A stretch of 7,580 nucleotides of DNA from JBHPCZ01 sp042573625. Its GTDB lineage: Bacteria; Desulfobacterota; Desulfobacteria; Desulfobacterales; UBA11574. The translations under genes and the position numbers were made by a program. The DNA lies in the NCBI GenBank assembly GCA_042573625.1, contig JBHPCZ010000148.1, positions 1 through 7,580 of the forward strand, read 5' to 3'. Shown here piece after piece: positions 7,523 through 7,580 of this stretch (positions are counted from its first letter, which is position 1; every line of letters begins with the position of its first letter). The notes beneath the pieces were generated by a model. The model ran no database searches, was not told the origin of the DNA, and saw nothing but the letters and a program-made list of their open reading frames with translations.

Positions 7523-7580
7523 GTTGCTCCATGGATAATCATCTTTCAAACCGTGTGAACTCGTGTATAAAGGCTCGTAA

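Noticed and set aside
7523..7580. Terminator or start of a further gene after the cyclase
   Set aside because: There are only 58 bases, with no clear hairpin, ribosome binding site or reading frame that could be supported.

Overview
The window looks like bacterial chromosome from a free-living, signalling-rich organism. I infer a member of the Desulfobacterota (a Desulfobacterales-like sulfate reducer). The grounds are moderate base composition, a LarE-family gene, a very long multi-PAS hybrid kinase, and a PAS domain of a type I associate with such bacteria. This placement comes from gene style and not from a marker gene, so it is tentative. All genes run on the + strand. I see no mobile element, CRISPR array, tRNA or rRNA.

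Layout. (1) Positions 1-674 hold the 3' part of a larE-type gene (sulfur insertase for the nickel-pincer cofactor); its N-terminal PP-loop lies outside the window. (2) Positions 675-895 have no convincing intact gene. They contain a possible frameshifted remnant of a small exported protein: a signal-peptide-like start in one frame, followed by a protein-like segment in the next frame. (3) Positions 896-6331 encode one 1811-residue membrane hybrid histidine kinase. Its order is TM, short extracytoplasmic sensor, TM, HAMP, five PAS, GAF, HisKA, HATPase, two receivers, HPt. PAS2 and PAS3 are a recent in-frame duplication of a 435-nt unit. (4) Positions 6332-6448 are a 117-nt spacer ending in a good ribosome binding site. 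(5) Positions 6449-7522 encode a receiver domain fused to a class III nucleotide cyclase. (6) Positions 7523-7580 are tail sequence in which I see nothing.

How the genes may work together. The kinase carries every station of a His-Asp-His relay on one chain: H1159, D1453/D1596, H1754. It has no output domain of its own. The next gene supplies a single receiver (D56) joined to a cyclase whose two metal-binding aspartates and transition-state Asn/Arg are present. The simplest reading is a two-gene relay that turns a periplasmic and/or cytosolic signal into cyclic nucleotide, most likely cAMP. The pairing is inferred from adjacency and domain logic. The larE gene is probably an unrelated neighbour.
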